From Buttiauxella agrestis ATCC 33320 (GTDB lineage Bacteria; Pseudomonadota; Gammaproteobacteria; Enterobacterales; Enterobacteriaceae), in assembly GCF_000735355.1 (NCBI RefSeq), contig NZ_JMPI01000020.1, positions 124,001 to 188,000 on the forward strand: a stretch of DNA of 64,000 bases, given 5' to 3'. Below, piece by piece: positions 1 through 9,501 of the stretch. The stretch's first letter is position 1. Each line of letters opens with the position of its first letter. The translations under genes were made by a program, and so were the position numbers. Under the pieces are notes generated by a model. It searched no databases, was not told where the DNA came from, and worked only from the letters and a program-made list of their open reading frames with translations.

Positions 1-1868
1 GTGTTCTGCCCTTGTCCTGAGAAGCCAAAGCCGTTAACGGTAAATACAGAGTTAACGTTGTCTTTCTCTTTTTCAAGGTAGTACTTGGTCACATCATCAA
101 GAACAGCTTGTGTACGTTCTTGCGTTGCACCCGCAGGCAACTGCGCCATGGTCAGGAACACGCCTTGGTCTTCGTCTGGCAAGAAGGAACTTGGCAGGCG
201 AATAAACAGGAAGGCCATGCCAACCACTATCAGCAGATACAACACCAGGTAACGACCGGTGCTACGCAAAATGTTACCGACGCTGTCGGTATAGTGATGC
301 GTGCTCTTGTCGAACATGTTGTTAAACCAGCCGAAGAAGCCTTTCTTCTCGTGGTGTTCGCCTTTCGCAATCGGCTTGAGCAGAGTGGCGCAAAGTGCTG
401 GTGTCAGGATCATTGCTACCAGTACAGAAAGCACCATTGCCGATACGATGGTAATAGAGAACTGACGATAGATTGCCCCTGTGGAACCGCCGAAGAACGC
501 CATCGGTATAAATACCGCTGACAGAACCATCGCGATGCCGACCAGAGCGCCCTGAATCTGTTCCATTGATTTGCGCGTGGCTTCTTTTGGTGGCAATCCT
601 TCTTCCACCATCACACGCTCAACGTTTTCTACTACGACGATGGCGTCATCTACCAACAGGCCTATCGCAAGCACCATCCCGAACATCGTTAGGGTGTTTA
701 TCGAATAGCCAAAGATGGCAAGGATGGCAAACGTCCCCAGCAGTACCACTGGTACCGCAATCGTTGGAATCAATGTGGCGCGGAAGTTCTGCAAGAACAG
801 ATACATTACCAGGAACACCAGCACGATGGCTTCAACGAGGGTTTTGACTACCTCTTTGATAGAAATTTTAACGAACGGCGTGGTGTCGTATGGGTAGACG
901 ACTTTCAAGCCTGCCGGGAAGAACGGTTGCAGTTTTTCTACGGTGGCACGTACCGCATTGGCAGTATCCAGGGCGTTAGCACCGGTTGCCAGTTTGATAC
1001 CTAAACCAGACGCAGGCTGTCCGTTGAAACGCGCGACAACGTTATAGTTCTCGCCGCCCAACTCAACTTTTGCCACATCTCTGAGCAGAACCCGTGAGCC
1101 ATCTTGATTCACTTTCAGCAAAATTTTGCTGAACTCATCGGCAGATTTCAAACGGGTCTGAGCAATGATTGAGGCGTTAAGTTGCTGGCCTTTAACCGGC
1201 GGAGTACCGCCTAACTGACCTGCTGCTACCTGGGCGTTCTGCGCTTTGATAGCGTTAATAATATCTACCGGCGTGAGCTGGTAATTGTTCAGTTTGTTCG
1301 GGTCCATCCAGATACGCATCGCGTACTGTGCACCAAACAGCTGAACGTCACCCACACCACGAGTACGGCTGATTGGGTCTTTAATGGTTGCGCCAACGTA
1401 GTCCGAAATATCTTCCTGTGTCATGGAACCGTCGGTATTGATCATACCCAGAACCATCAGGAAGCTACTTGAGGACTTCTCAACGCTTACACCTTGCTGC
1501 TGGACTTCTTGTGGAAGCAGCGGCATTGCCAGTTGCAATTTGTTCTGCACCTGAACCTGCGCGATATCGGCATCAGTGCCGGAATCGAAGGTAATGGTGA
1601 TGGTGACAGAACCCGAGGAATCACTGGAAGAGGACATGTACAACAGGTTATCGATACCGTTCATGTTCTGTTCGATAACCTGAGTCACAGTATCCTGCAC
1701 CGTTTTCGCATCAGCACCTGGATAGTTTGCAGAGATAGAAATTGCCGGTGGCGCAATGGTTGGATATTGCGCGATAGGCAATTTCATGATCGCAAGCCCA
1801 CCCGCCAACATAATAATGATGGCGATTACCCAGGCGAAAATAGGGCGATCGATAAAAAACTTAGCCAT
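1..1868 (-). CDS. acrB: AcrB, RND multidrug efflux pump (partial, N-terminal ~622 residues)
   Basis: This is the inner-membrane proton/drug antiporter of the AcrAB-TolC tripartite pump. Only the first ~622 of about 1049 residues lie in the window; the reading frame runs open off the left edge. The translated start ([18 protein letters not shown]) is the first transmembrane helix of the RND family. The proton-relay motif [13 protein letters not shown], which carries the two adjacent aspartates of TM4, is encoded around 630-662. The start codon lies 22 nt after the acrA stop, as in E. coli, so acrA and acrB form one operon transcribed leftward. The visible part is intact. Confidence 0.98.
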   Translation of the reverse strand, partial: MAKFFIDRPIFAWVIAIIIMLAGGLAIMKLPIAQYPTIAPPAISISANYPGADAKTVQDTVTQVIEQNMNGIDNLLYMSSSSDSSGSVTITITFDSGTDADIAQVQVQNKLQLAMPLLPQEVQQQGVSVEKSSSSFLMVLGMINTDGSMTQEDISDYVGATIKDPISRTRGVGDVQLFGAQYAMRIWMDPNKLNNYQLTPVDIINAIKAQNAQVAAGQLGGTPPVKGQQLNASIIAQTRLKSADEFSKILLKVNQDGSRVLLRDVAKVELGGENYNVVARFNGQPASGLGIKLATGANALDTANAVRATVEKLQPFFPAGLKVVYPYDTTPFVKISIKEVVKTLVEAIVLVFLVMYLFLQNFRATLIPTIAVPVVLLGTFAILAIFGYSINTLTMFGMVLAIGLLVDDAIVVVENVERVMVEEGLPPKEATRKSMEQIQGALVGIAMVLSAVFIPMAFFGGSTGAIYRQFSITIVSAMVLSVLVAMILTPALCATLLKPIAKGEHHEKKGFFGWFNNMFDKSTHHYTDSVGNILRSTGRYLVLYLLIVVGMAFLFIRLPSSFLPDEDQGVFLTMAQLPAGATQERTQAVLDDVTKYYLEKEKDNVNSVFTVNGFGFSGQGQN

Positions 1869-1890
1869 GTCTTAACGGCTCCTGTTTAAG

Positions 1891-3090
1891 TTAAGACTTC
1901 GTTTGTTCAGACTGTGCGCCAGCGGCTGCTTGATCCTGGCCTTTATTCTCTGCCGCCACTTCCTGCGCCTTCACCTGAACACCGGGTTTCACTTTTTGCA
2001 AACCGGTTACAATAACGCGATCGCCATCCTTCAACCCTTCAGTAACCAGCCATTTGTCGCCGATAGCCTGAGATGCAGTGATATTGCGCACTTCCACTTT
2101 GTCATCTTTACCAATAACCATTGCTGAAGCATCGCCACGCGGTGTACGAGTCACACCTTGTTGCGGAACTAACAGTGCATTTGGATTAGTACCTTCTTCC
2201 AGTTGTGCGCGAACAAACATGCCCGGCAGTAACGTTTTATCTGGATTCGGGAAGATGGCACGCAAAGTGATAGAACCGGTGGTTTGGTCAACCGTCACGT
2301 CAGAAAACTCTAAAGAGCCTTCCTGCGGGAAAGTGATACCGTCATTGGTGACTAATTTGACTTTAGCTTTACCGTTTTCTTGTTTCAGTTTGCCGTCAGC
2401 TAACTCTTGCTTAAGGCGCAAGAAATCGTTGCTGGATTGGGTCACATCAACATAGATAGGGTCGAGCTGTTGTACGGTTGCTAACGCAGCAGATTGTCCG
2501 CTGGTAACCAGTGCGCCTTCTGTTACAGAAGATTTGCCAATGCGACCACTAATAGGTGAAGTCACTTTGGTGTAAGCAAGGTTGATACGAGCAGATTCAA
2601 CGGCGGCTTTAGCCGCAACGACGGATGCATTTGCCTGTTGAGAATCGGCAAGCGCGGTGTCGTAATCTTGTTGACTGATGTACTTAGTACCCAAAAGTTT
2701 CTGATAACGTTTAAGCGTCAGCTGAGCAATGTTTGCACTTGCCTGTGCTTTCGCGAGGTCGCCTTTTGCACTGTCATACGCAGCTTGATATGTTGCAGGG
2801 TCAATCTGATACAGCGAAACGCCAGCCTTGATTTCACTTCCTTCTTCGAAGTTACGTTTCAGGATGATGCCACTGACCTGTGGACGGACTTCTGCAATAC
2901 GGTAAGCGCTGGTACGGCCCGGTAGCTCTGTTGTTATCTGCAAAGGAGCACTTTTCAAAGTCACCACACCCACTTCTGGGGTATGCGGGGCACTCTGTTG
3001 TGTCTCTTTGTCATTACATCCTGTAAGCACTAAGCTGCCTGAGAGCATCAGAACGGCCGCCAGAGGCGTAAACCCTCTGTTTTTGTTCAT
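1891..3090 (-). CDS. acrA: AcrA, periplasmic membrane-fusion lipoprotein of the AcrAB-TolC pump
   Basis: AcrA is the periplasmic adaptor that links AcrB to TolC. The protein has 399 residues (E. coli has 397). The N-terminus MNKNRGFTPL is followed by a hydrophobic stretch ending in the lipobox LTGC, with the lipidated cysteine at residue 25. A helical hairpin (about residues 95-170) sits between two lipoyl-like halves, then a beta-barrel domain. An in-frame ATG nine codons upstream exists, but the MNKNRG start fits the family and has a GAGG ribosome site just before it. It is first in the leftward acrAB operon and divergent from acrR across a shared control region. Confidence 0.98.
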   Translation of the reverse strand: MNKNRGFTPLAAVLMLSGSLVLTGCNDKETQQSAPHTPEVGVVTLKSAPLQITTELPGRTSAYRIAEVRPQVSGIILKRNFEEGSEIKAGVSLYQIDPATYQAAYDSAKGDLAKAQASANIAQLTLKRYQKLLGTKYISQQDYDTALADSQQANASVVAAKAAVESARINLAYTKVTSPISGRIGKSSVTEGALVTSGQSAALATVQQLDPIYVDVTQSSNDFLRLKQELADGKLKQENGKAKVKLVTNDGITFPQEGSLEFSDVTVDQTTGSITLRAIFPNPDKTLLPGMFVRAQLEEGTNPNALLVPQQGVTRTPRGDASAMVIGKDDKVEVRNITASQAIGDKWLVTEGLKDGDRVIVTGLQKVKPGVQVKAQEVAAENKGQDQAAAGAQSEQTKS

Positions 3091-3181
3091 ATGTAAACCT
3101 CGAGTGTCCGATTTCAAAGTTGTTCAATGGATCAAGTGTCCACAAACCCATTGCTGCGTTTATATTATCGTCGTGCTATGG

Positions 3182-3205
3182 TACATACATTCACAAATGT
3201 ATGTA
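3182..3205. promoter_or_regulatory. AcrR operator (24-bp palindrome) between acrA and acrR
   Basis: A perfect inverted repeat, TACATACATT - 4 nt - AATGTATGTA, lies in the acrA-acrR divergent intergenic region. It matches the known IR24 operator in E. coli except in the central four bases. It probably overlaps the acrAB promoter, giving repression of acrAB and autorepression of acrR. Confidence 0.9.
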
Positions 3206-3233
3206 AATCTAACTACCTTAATTTCACCCACTT

Positions 3234-3875
3234 ATGGCACGAAAAACCAAACAACAAGCACTAGAGACCCGCCAACATCTTCTGGATGTTGCAATCCGCT
3301 TGTTTTCCCAACACGGTGTTTCCGCAACTTCGCTGGCGGATATCGCAAAGGCAGCTGGTGTCACTCGTGGTGCAATCTACTGGCATTTCAAAAATAAGTC
3401 GGATTTGTTTAATGAAATCTGGGAGCTAACGGAATCCAGTATTGGTGACTTAGAAACTGAGTATCAGGCAAAATTTCCTGACGATCCACTTTCTGTTGTC
3501 AGAGAGTTACTTATTTACATATTACAAGCAACTGTCGCCGATGAACGCCGCCGCCTGATGACTGAAATCATCTTCCATAAATGTGAATTTGTCGGGGAAC
3601 TGGCTGTTTTACAACAGGCCAGGCGCGAACTTTATATGGAAGGTAATGAAAGAATCGAGAGCAGTTTACAGCGTTGCATTGATGCAGAGATGTTACCAAA
3701 AAACCTACGCCTATCCCACGCTGTTATCCTTCTTCGTAGTTACATTACCGGGCTGATTGAAAACTGGTTAGTTGCGCCCGACAGCTTCGATCTTCACGGT
3801 CAGGCGGAAGACTACGTGGCTATATTATTGGAAATGTTCCAAAACTGCCCAACCCTGCGATCAAGTCCACACTAA
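3234..3875 (+). CDS. acrR: AcrR, TetR-family repressor of acrAB
   Basis: AcrR is a TetR-family repressor with 213 residues (E. coli 215). The N-terminal helix-turn-helix is [19 protein letters not shown] (about residues 27-45), followed by an all-helical ligand-binding domain that recognises pump substrates and releases the repressor from DNA. It starts [15 protein letters not shown], as in E. coli. It is divergent from acrA and its own operator lies 29 nt upstream of the start codon. No truncation or frameshift is visible, so acrAB repression should be intact. Confidence 0.97.
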   Translation: MARKTKQQALETRQHLLDVAIRLFSQHGVSATSLADIAKAAGVTRGAIYWHFKNKSDLFNEIWELTESSIGDLETEYQAKFPDDPLSVVRELLIYILQATVADERRRLMTEIIFHKCEFVGELAVLQQARRELYMEGNERIESSLQRCIDAEMLPKNLRLSHAVILLRSYITGLIENWLVAPDSFDLHGQAEDYVAILLEMFQNCPTLRSSPH

Positions 3876-4006
3876 AAATAGGATTAATAGGGTAATTCTG
3901 AACATAGTTGCCCAAGGTTTTTCCGAAAAGACGTGCTAATCTTGCGGCTCGTATTTCGTCTCTAACTCGCCAACCTTTTCGGCCAGTTTTTAAACACTGT
4001 CAAACT

Positions 4007-7000
4007 ATGCCGCAACTCATGAGTTCACTGTATTCACGTCGTGTTTCCGCGCGGTTTTTACTCATCGCTTTGGTTAGCCTGTTTTGTATATTGGCGCAGC
4101 CAGTCTGGGCGAAAAGTAATTCCAGCGATCTCCCAAGCCGCGAAGAAATTCAAAACCAGCTCAACGCGCTGAATAAGCAAAAAACGCTGTCGCCAAATGA
4201 CAAACTCACCCAGCAAGATCTTAATGAAACGCTTGAAGCGTTGGACAAAATTGATCGGGTCAAGGATGAAACAGCAAAACTTCATCAGCAGGTAACCGAA
4301 GCGCCAAAAGCGCTGCGCAAAGCCACCGAGGCGTTGAACGAACTCAAAAACCAGCGTGAAAATCAGGCTGCGGAAGAGGCCGAAATTGAATCGTTAAATT
4401 TGCGTCAGCTTGAATCGCGTCTGAATGATTTGATGACGGATTTACAGAATTCGCAAAGCGATTTAGCCACCTGGAACAGCCAGCTTATATCCCTGCAAAC
4501 GCAGCCCGAGCGTGTGCAAAATGCGATGATGACGGTCTCGGCCCAGCTTGAAACCATCCGTAACCGTCTGAACGGCGTCACGCCCGGTGCGGTAGAGCTG
4601 CGCCCAAGCCAGCAAACCTTGTTACTGACTCAACAGGCGTTGCTTAATGCGCAACTCGATCAACAGCGCGACAGCCTGAAAGGCAACACCATCTTGCAGG
4701 ATGCGCTGCAAAAACAACGCGACTACACCAACGCCCATATCAATCAGCTGGAGCACACGCTGCAACTGCTGCAAAAAGCGGTCAGCAGCAAGCGTTTAAC
4801 GCTGACACAGCAGACAGCGCAGGAAGCGATAGACTCTGAAGATACGGTTAAAATTCAGCAAAACCCGTTGGTGAAACAAGAGCTGGATATCAACCACCAG
4901 TTAAGCCAGCGTTTGATTGATGCCACTCAGCACGCCAATGAAATGGTGCCGCCGAGCATCCGCATCAAAAATACCCTCGACCGGGCGCTGCAATCTGAAC
5001 GTAACCTCAAAGAGCAAATTGCCGTCCTGAAAGGCAGCCTGCTGTTGTCACGTATCCTTTACCAACAACAGCAGCAAAACTTGCCGTCAGCGGAAGACAC
5101 CGAAGACCTGACCAACCGTATTGCGGATATTCGTCTCGAACAGTTTGATGTCAACCAGCAGCGTGATGCCCTTTTTCAACCAGACGAACTGGTGCAGAAA
5201 ATTGAAGACGGGCACATCGATGAAGTGACGCCTGACGTTCATGAAGCGTTATTACAAGTTCTGGATACGCGTCGCGAATTGCTCGACCAACTGAACAAAC
5301 AGCTCGGCATGCAACTCATGCTGGCTATCAATCTGCAAAACAATAAGCAGCAACTGCAAAACGTCACGAAATCGCTCGATCAAATTCTGACCGAGCAGAT
5401 TTTCTGGGTGACCAGTAATAAGCCAATGGATTGGGACTGGCTGAAATCATTGCCTTCATCAATACGCGATCAGTTTAAAAGCGCCCGCATTAACCTGAAG
5501 GGGCCAGAAAGCTCGTTAAAAATCATCGCCATCTTGTTGCTGATGATTCCGGCATTATTACTGGCCGGTATCATTCGCTGGAAATTTAAAGCGATTGATC
5601 GCTACCTGGAAAAACAGGCGAGTCGGGTAGGACAACTGCGCAACGACAGCCAGATGCTGACGCCAAAAGCTATTGCACTCACCCTGGTGAAAGTCCTGCC
5701 CGGTGCGCTGGTTATTTACTCCATCGGGCTGGTATTTGCTGGTATGGAGATGAATATCAGTGAATCCATGCTGGCGTTCTGCAAACAGCTTTCTCTGTCC
5801 TGGTTAGTGTTCGGCTTAACGTATCAAGTGCTTTCTACCAACGGTGTGGCCGTGAGCCACTTTAATATGGCGCCGCAATTGTGCAGCCACTATCGTCGCC
5901 AGCTAGTGCGTATTGGTTGTGCGTTACTACCGTTATTATTCTGGTCGGTATTGGGTGAGCGTTCTCCGCTGCACCTGGTGGAAGATGCGCTTGGGCAGTT
6001 AATTATCTTCTTCAACCTGCTGCTCATTGCCGCCCTGGTGTTCCCAATGTGCCGTGAAAACTGGCGCAACAAAAACAACCACACCATTCAATTGTTTACC
6101 GTCACGATGATGGGCGTGGTACCCGTGGTGTTAATGGTGCTGACGGCGATGGGGTATTTCTATACCACCTTACGCCTGGCGGGCCGCTGGATTGAAACCA
6201 TCTACCTGATCCTTATCTGGAATCTGGTTTACCAGACCGTACTGCGCGGGCTGAGCGTTGCGGCACGCCGCATGGCCTATCGCCGCGCGGTATTACGCCG
6301 TGAAAACCTGGTGAAAGAGGGCGCAGAAGGCGGTGAGCCGGTAGAAGAGCCTCCGCTGGCACTCGACCAAATCAACCAGCAAACCATGCGTCTGGCCATC
6401 ATTGCGCTGTTCGCACTGTTTGCCATCGTGTTCTACACCATTTGGTCAGATTTGTTCGGGGTATTCGGTTATCTCGATAGCATCCAGCTCTGGAGCTACA
6501 ACGGGACTGAAGCCGGTGCCGCCATCGTGAAGCACGTCACCATGGGCAGTCTGTTATTTGCGGTGATTGCCTTTGCCATTGCGTGGGTGCTGATTCGCAA
6601 CTTACCCGGCCTGTTGGAAGTGCTGGTGCTCTCGCGTCTGCAAATGCGCCAGGGCGCGTCGTACGCCATTACCACGATTCTGAACTATGTGATTATTGCC
6701 GTCGGGGCGATGACCATCTTTGGTTCTCTCGGTGTGTCGTGGGATAAATTGCAATGGCTGGCGGCGGCATTGTCGGTCGGCCTCGGTTTTGGCTTGCAGG
6801 AGATATTCGGTAACTTCGTTTCCGGTCTGATTATTCTCTTCGAGCGCCCGGTGCGTATTGGCGATACCGTCACCATCGGCACTTTCTCCGGTAGCGTCAG
6901 CAAAATCCGTATTCGCGCCACAACGATTACCGATTTCGACCGTAAAGAAGTGATCATTCCGAACAAAGCGTTTGTCACGGAGCGCCTGATCAACTGGTCG

Positions 7001-7357
7001 CTGACCGATACCATCACGCGAGTGGTGATTCGGCTGGGCGTTGCGTATGGATCCGATCTGGATAAAGTGCGCGAGATCTTACTCAAAGCGGCTCATGATC
7101 ATCCAAAGGTCATGCACGATCCTGAGCCAACCGTGTTCTTCACCACCTTTGGTGCCAGCACACTCGATCATGAGTTACGTCTGTATGTGCGTGAACTGCG
7201 CGACCGCAGTTATACCGTCGATGAGCTGAACCGGAGCATTGATCGTCTGTGCCGTGAGAACGGAATTAACATCGCCTTCAACCAGTTGGAAGTGCATCTG
7301 CGTAATGATAAAGGCGATGAACTGACCGAGGTGAAGCGCGATAACAACGGGAAATGA
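4007..7357 (+). CDS. mscK: MscK, potassium-dependent mechanosensitive channel
   Basis: MscK is the large MscS-family channel that opens on membrane tension and protects against osmotic downshock. From the chosen ATG it has 1116 residues (E. coli 1120). Order: a signal peptide ending QPVWA, a long coiled-coil-rich periplasmic domain to about residue 500, eleven or so transmembrane helices, then the MscS pore and cytoplasmic domain with NYVIIAVGAMTIFGSLGVSW and GLGFGLQEIFGNFVSG. The frame is open further upstream from a TTG at 3908, but that extension is basic, lacks a good ribosome site and has no family counterpart. An ATG at 4019 is an equally plausible start. The ends YSRRVSARFLL and QLEVHLRNDKGDE fit the family. 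Confidence 0.95.
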   Translation: MPQLMSSLYSRRVSARFLLIALVSLFCILAQPVWAKSNSSDLPSREEIQNQLNALNKQKTLSPNDKLTQQDLNETLEALDKIDRVKDETAKLHQQVTEAPKALRKATEALNELKNQRENQAAEEAEIESLNLRQLESRLNDLMTDLQNSQSDLATWNSQLISLQTQPERVQNAMMTVSAQLETIRNRLNGVTPGAVELRPSQQTLLLTQQALLNAQLDQQRDSLKGNTILQDALQKQRDYTNAHINQLEHTLQLLQKAVSSKRLTLTQQTAQEAIDSEDTVKIQQNPLVKQELDINHQLSQRLIDATQHANEMVPPSIRIKNTLDRALQSERNLKEQIAVLKGSLLLSRILYQQQQQNLPSAEDTEDLTNRIADIRLEQFDVNQQRDALFQPDELVQKIEDGHIDEVTPDVHEALLQVLDTRRELLDQLNKQLGMQLMLAINLQNNKQQLQNVTKSLDQILTEQIFWVTSNKPMDWDWLKSLPSSIRDQFKSARINLKGPESSLKIIAILLLMIPALLLAGIIRWKFKAIDRYLEKQASRVGQLRNDSQMLTPKAIALTLVKVLPGALVIYSIGLVFAGMEMNISESMLAFCKQLSLSWLVFGLTYQVLSTNGVAVSHFNMAPQLCSHYRRQLVRIGCALLPLLFWSVLGERSPLHLVEDALGQLIIFFNLLLIAALVFPMCRENWRNKNNHTIQLFTVTMMGVVPVVLMVLTAMGYFYTTLRLAGRWIETIYLILIWNLVYQTVLRGLSVAARRMAYRRAVLRRENLVKEGAEGGEPVEEPPLALDQINQQTMRLAIIALFALFAIVFYTIWSDLFGVFGYLDSIQLWSYNGTEAGAAIVKHVTMGSLLFAVIAFAIAWVLIRNLPGLLEVLVLSRLQMRQGASYAITTILNYVIIAVGAMTIFGSLGVSWDKLQWLAAALSVGLGFGLQEIFGNFVSGLIILFERPVRIGDTVTIGTFSGSVSKIRIRATTITDFDRKEVIIPNKAFVTERLINWSLTDTITRVVIRLGVAYGSDLDKVREILLKAAHDHPKVMHDPEPTVFFTTFGASTLDHELRLYVRELRDRSYTVDELNRSIDRLCRENGINIAFNQLEVHLRNDKGDELTEVKRDNNGK

Positions 7358-7365
7358 GATGCTGT

Positions 7366-7439
7366 GCCGGATGACGCTGCGCTTATCCGGCCTACGGTAA
7401 AGCTTTTGTAGGGTGGATAACGCTTACGCTTATCCACCG
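7366..7439. repeat. REP pair (BIME-like) between mscK and rsmS
   Basis: Two REP-type palindromes lie in tandem. The first (7366-7395) pairs GCCGGAT with ATCCGGC; the second (7412-7438) pairs GGTGGATAA with TTATCCACC. They separate the convergent genes mscK and rsmS. The second palindrome contains the rsmS stop codon. Confidence 0.85.
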
Positions 7440-7591
7440 TTTTCTTTTTGTTCTTCCCGCTTACGCAAAAAATCCTGACGGACAATCTCAAGTGCTGCGA
7501 GCGCGGTTTCCGTCGGGATTTCATGTTGTTCCAGCAGCATAATCAAATCGACCGCAAGTTTGACTTCTTCTGGTGCGTTATCCAGCGACAT
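7430..7591 (-). CDS. rsmS: RsmS (YbaM) small protein, 53 aa
   Basis: This is a short gene of 53 codons plus stop, starting [21 protein letters not shown]. coli has a protein of the same length and start between mscK and priC (YbaM/RsmS, a DUF2496-type small protein linked to secretion/virulence control in relatives). The body is a single predicted helical protein: acidic N-terminus, amphipathic middle, basic C-terminus [16 protein letters not shown]. The last codons and the stop are encoded inside a REP-like palindrome. It lies 32 nt downstream of priC on the same strand and is probably cotranscribed. Confidence 0.9.
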   Translation of the reverse strand: MSLDNAPEEVKLAVDLIMLLEQHEIPTETALAALEIVRQDFLRKREEQKENGG

Positions 7592-7623
7592 ATCGTTAGT
7601 CTCGTTAATGTGTATTTTGGGTA

Positions 7624-8160
7624 TTAGCTTAGCCCACGCTCTCGCCTTTCGATGGCACGCTCTATACGAGTCAGTGCCTGACGGCAGCGCTGCAAACGCC
7701 CCTCGAGCGCGGCCAATTCCTTCTGGAGTTTTTGCTGTCCGGCAAGCGTTGCCTGCAACGAAAGCTGGCTTTCGCGATCGCTAATCATAATCTGGATACG
7801 ACGTTCGTAATCCTGATGCGTCGAGAGCTTTTCATATAAATTCTCGGCAACCACGGGTTGCGGATCGTTTTTTCGCATTTTGACGGTCGCCAGTTCACGC
7901 TGTAACGCAGCGATTTGCGCCACCAGTTTTTCAGCAAGATAGGCAACTTGCTCCGTTCGGCCCACTTTCACGCTAAGCTGTAACTGTTCAAGATTTGCCT
8001 GAACTTCGCTGAGATAATCTTTAAGTTGCGTGCTGTGGGTCGAAAACAGCTTACTATCGAAACGGGCTTGCGAGGCGCGTTGTAATGAGACGGGCGCTAT
8101 GGCTTGCGCGAGTTCCGCGACGCGAGTATTCAAAGCTTGTAACAGCGAAGCGGTTTTCAC
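7624..8160 (-). CDS. priC: PriC, primosomal replication restart protein N''
   Basis: PriC helps reload the DnaB helicase at stalled forks by acting on SSB-coated DNA. The product has 178 residues (E. coli 175), starting [19 protein letters not shown]. It is almost entirely helical and rich in Gln, Leu and Arg. The C-terminal block [19 protein letters not shown] matches the family's DNA-binding end. Sequence similarity to E. coli PriC is modest, as expected because this family evolves fast, but position (rsmS-priC-ybaN), length and the HQDYERRI block agree. It is divergent from ybaN. Confidence 0.93.
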   Translation of the reverse strand: MKTASLLQALNTRVAELAQAIAPVSLQRASQARFDSKLFSTHSTQLKDYLSEVQANLEQLQLSVKVGRTEQVAYLAEKLVAQIAALQRELATVKMRKNDPQPVVAENLYEKLSTHQDYERRIQIMISDRESQLSLQATLAGQQKLQKELAALEGRLQRCRQALTRIERAIERRERGLS

Positions 8161-8217
8161 AAAATGACTCTCCAGTGGTGTACGTGTTTAAGCGCCAGGT
8201 TATCGATGGAATACTGA

Positions 8218-8595
8218 ATGAAACGGACAATATTAATCATCATTGGTTGGCTGGCGGTAGTCCTTGCGACGTTGGGTGTTGTCTTGCCTTTACTTCCCAC
8301 AACCCCATTTCTACTGCTGGCGGCCTGGTGCTTCGCTCGTTCATCGCCGCGTTTCCACCACTGGCTATTGTATCGCTCATGGTTTGGCAGTTATATCCGC
8401 CATTGGCAAAATCATCGTGCACTGCCGCCGGGAGCAAAACCCAGGGCATTGATTTTCATCGTGTTAACTTTTGCGGTATCCCTTTACCTGGTCAACATTC
8501 TTTGGGTCAGGCTACTATTATTGTTGATGATGTGTGCGCTGCTGTTCTTTATGTGGCGCATGCCGGTAATTGACGAAAAGCAACAAAAGCCATAA
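8218..8595 (+). CDS. ybaN: YbaN, DUF454 inner-membrane protein
   Basis: This is a 125-residue protein, identical in length to E. coli YbaN. It has hydrophobic segments at about residues 4-36 and 77-112 and the DUF454 signature LGVVLPLLPTTPFLLLAAWCFARSSPRFHHWLL. The molecular function of the family is not established. It is divergent from priC with 57 bp between the starts, and lies 126 bp upstream of apt on the same strand. Confidence 0.95.
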   Translation: MKRTILIIIGWLAVVLATLGVVLPLLPTTPFLLLAAWCFARSSPRFHHWLLYRSWFGSYIRHWQNHRALPPGAKPRALIFIVLTFAVSLYLVNILWVRLLLLLMMCALLFFMWRMPVIDEKQQKP

Positions 8596-8721
8596 ACCGC
8601 ATTTGCGGTGGTTGCAATTGTTGGTGCCAGCCAGTAAATTCGACCGTTTTCGAGCACGGTATGACTGATTAATAAGCAGTCTCGTGCTTTGTTAGAATCA
8701 TGTTTTTAGCAGGCATTAATT

Positions 8722-9273
8722 ATGACCGCGACTGCGCAGCAGCTTGAATATCTGAAAAACAGCATCAAAAGCATTCCAGACTATCCAAAACCTGGGATCT
8801 TATTCCGTGACGTTACCAGCTTGCTTGAAGATCCGAAAGCCTACGCCACCAGCATTGAATTATTAGTTTCACGCTTTAAAGACGCCGGTATCACCAAAGT
8901 GGTGGGTACTGAAGCGCGTGGCTTCTTGTTTGGTGCACCGGTTGCGCTGGAATTAGGTGTCGGCTTCGTGCCGGTTCGTAAGCCTGGTAAACTGCCACGC
9001 GAAACTATCGCTGAAAACTACGAGCTGGAATACGGCACCGATCAACTGGAAATCCACGTTGATGCAATCCAGCCTGGCGACAAAGTTCTGGTGGTCGATG
9101 ACTTACTGGCAACCGGCGGCACCATTGAAGCAACCGTCAAACTTATCCGCCGTTTGGGTGGGGAAGTGACTGACGCGGCGTTTATCATCAATCTGTTTGA
9201 TATTGGTGGTGAGCAGCGCCTGGAAAAAATGGGCGTGAAAAGCTACAGCCTCGTACTGTTCCCTGGCCACTAA
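8722..9273 (+). CDS. apt: Adenine phosphoribosyltransferase
   Basis: Apt converts adenine and PRPP to AMP and pyrophosphate (purine salvage, cytoplasm). It has 183 residues, as in E. coli. The PRPP-binding signature [13 protein letters not shown] is near residues 121-133, and the N-terminal hood has the typical [19 protein letters not shown]. It lies between ybaN and dnaX and is followed by an ERIC element, so cotranscription with dnaX would pass through that repeat. Confidence 0.98.
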   Translation: MTATAQQLEYLKNSIKSIPDYPKPGILFRDVTSLLEDPKAYATSIELLVSRFKDAGITKVVGTEARGFLFGAPVALELGVGFVPVRKPGKLPRETIAENYELEYGTDQLEIHVDAIQPGDKVLVVDDLLATGGTIEATVKLIRRLGGEVTDAAFIINLFDIGGEQRLEKMGVKSYSLVLFPGH

Positions 9274-9297
9274 GTTCAGCCTCCATATTCCCCAAAC

Positions 9298-9424
9298 TAT
9301 ACCCGTTAGCATTCGAGTTGCAGGTAGGCGGCAAGGACGAGAATCCCATGGAGCTTACTTGAGTAAGTGACTGGGATGAGCGTATGCAGCCAACACACCT
9401 GCAGCTTGAAGGATGATGGGTATA
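9298..9424. repeat. ERIC (IRU) element, full length 127 bp
   Basis: The element runs from TATACCCG to GGGTATA and is exactly 127 bp. It carries the diagnostic ERIC core GAGCTTACTTGAGTAAGTGA and the adjacent CTGGGATGAGCG. The ends are imperfect inverted repeats, so the transcript can fold into one long hairpin. It occupies the middle of the apt-dnaX intergenic region. A second copy in the opposite orientation is at 26621-26747. Confidence 0.95.
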
Positions 9425-9501
9425 GAAGCCTCGCCCGATGGGTGAGGCTTATGTTAGCATTACCCCCTGAATTCACACCCGCGATGTAGAGCCTATCTCG
9501 T

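Noticed and set aside
3908-4006. Longer mscK start at TTG 3908
   Set aside because: The extension is basic, precedes a normal signal peptide and has no ribosome site or family support.
7210-7524. 104-codon minus-strand frame overlapping mscK's end and rsmS
   Set aside because: Different frame from rsmS, Ser/Arg-rich, overlaps the real mscK C-terminus.
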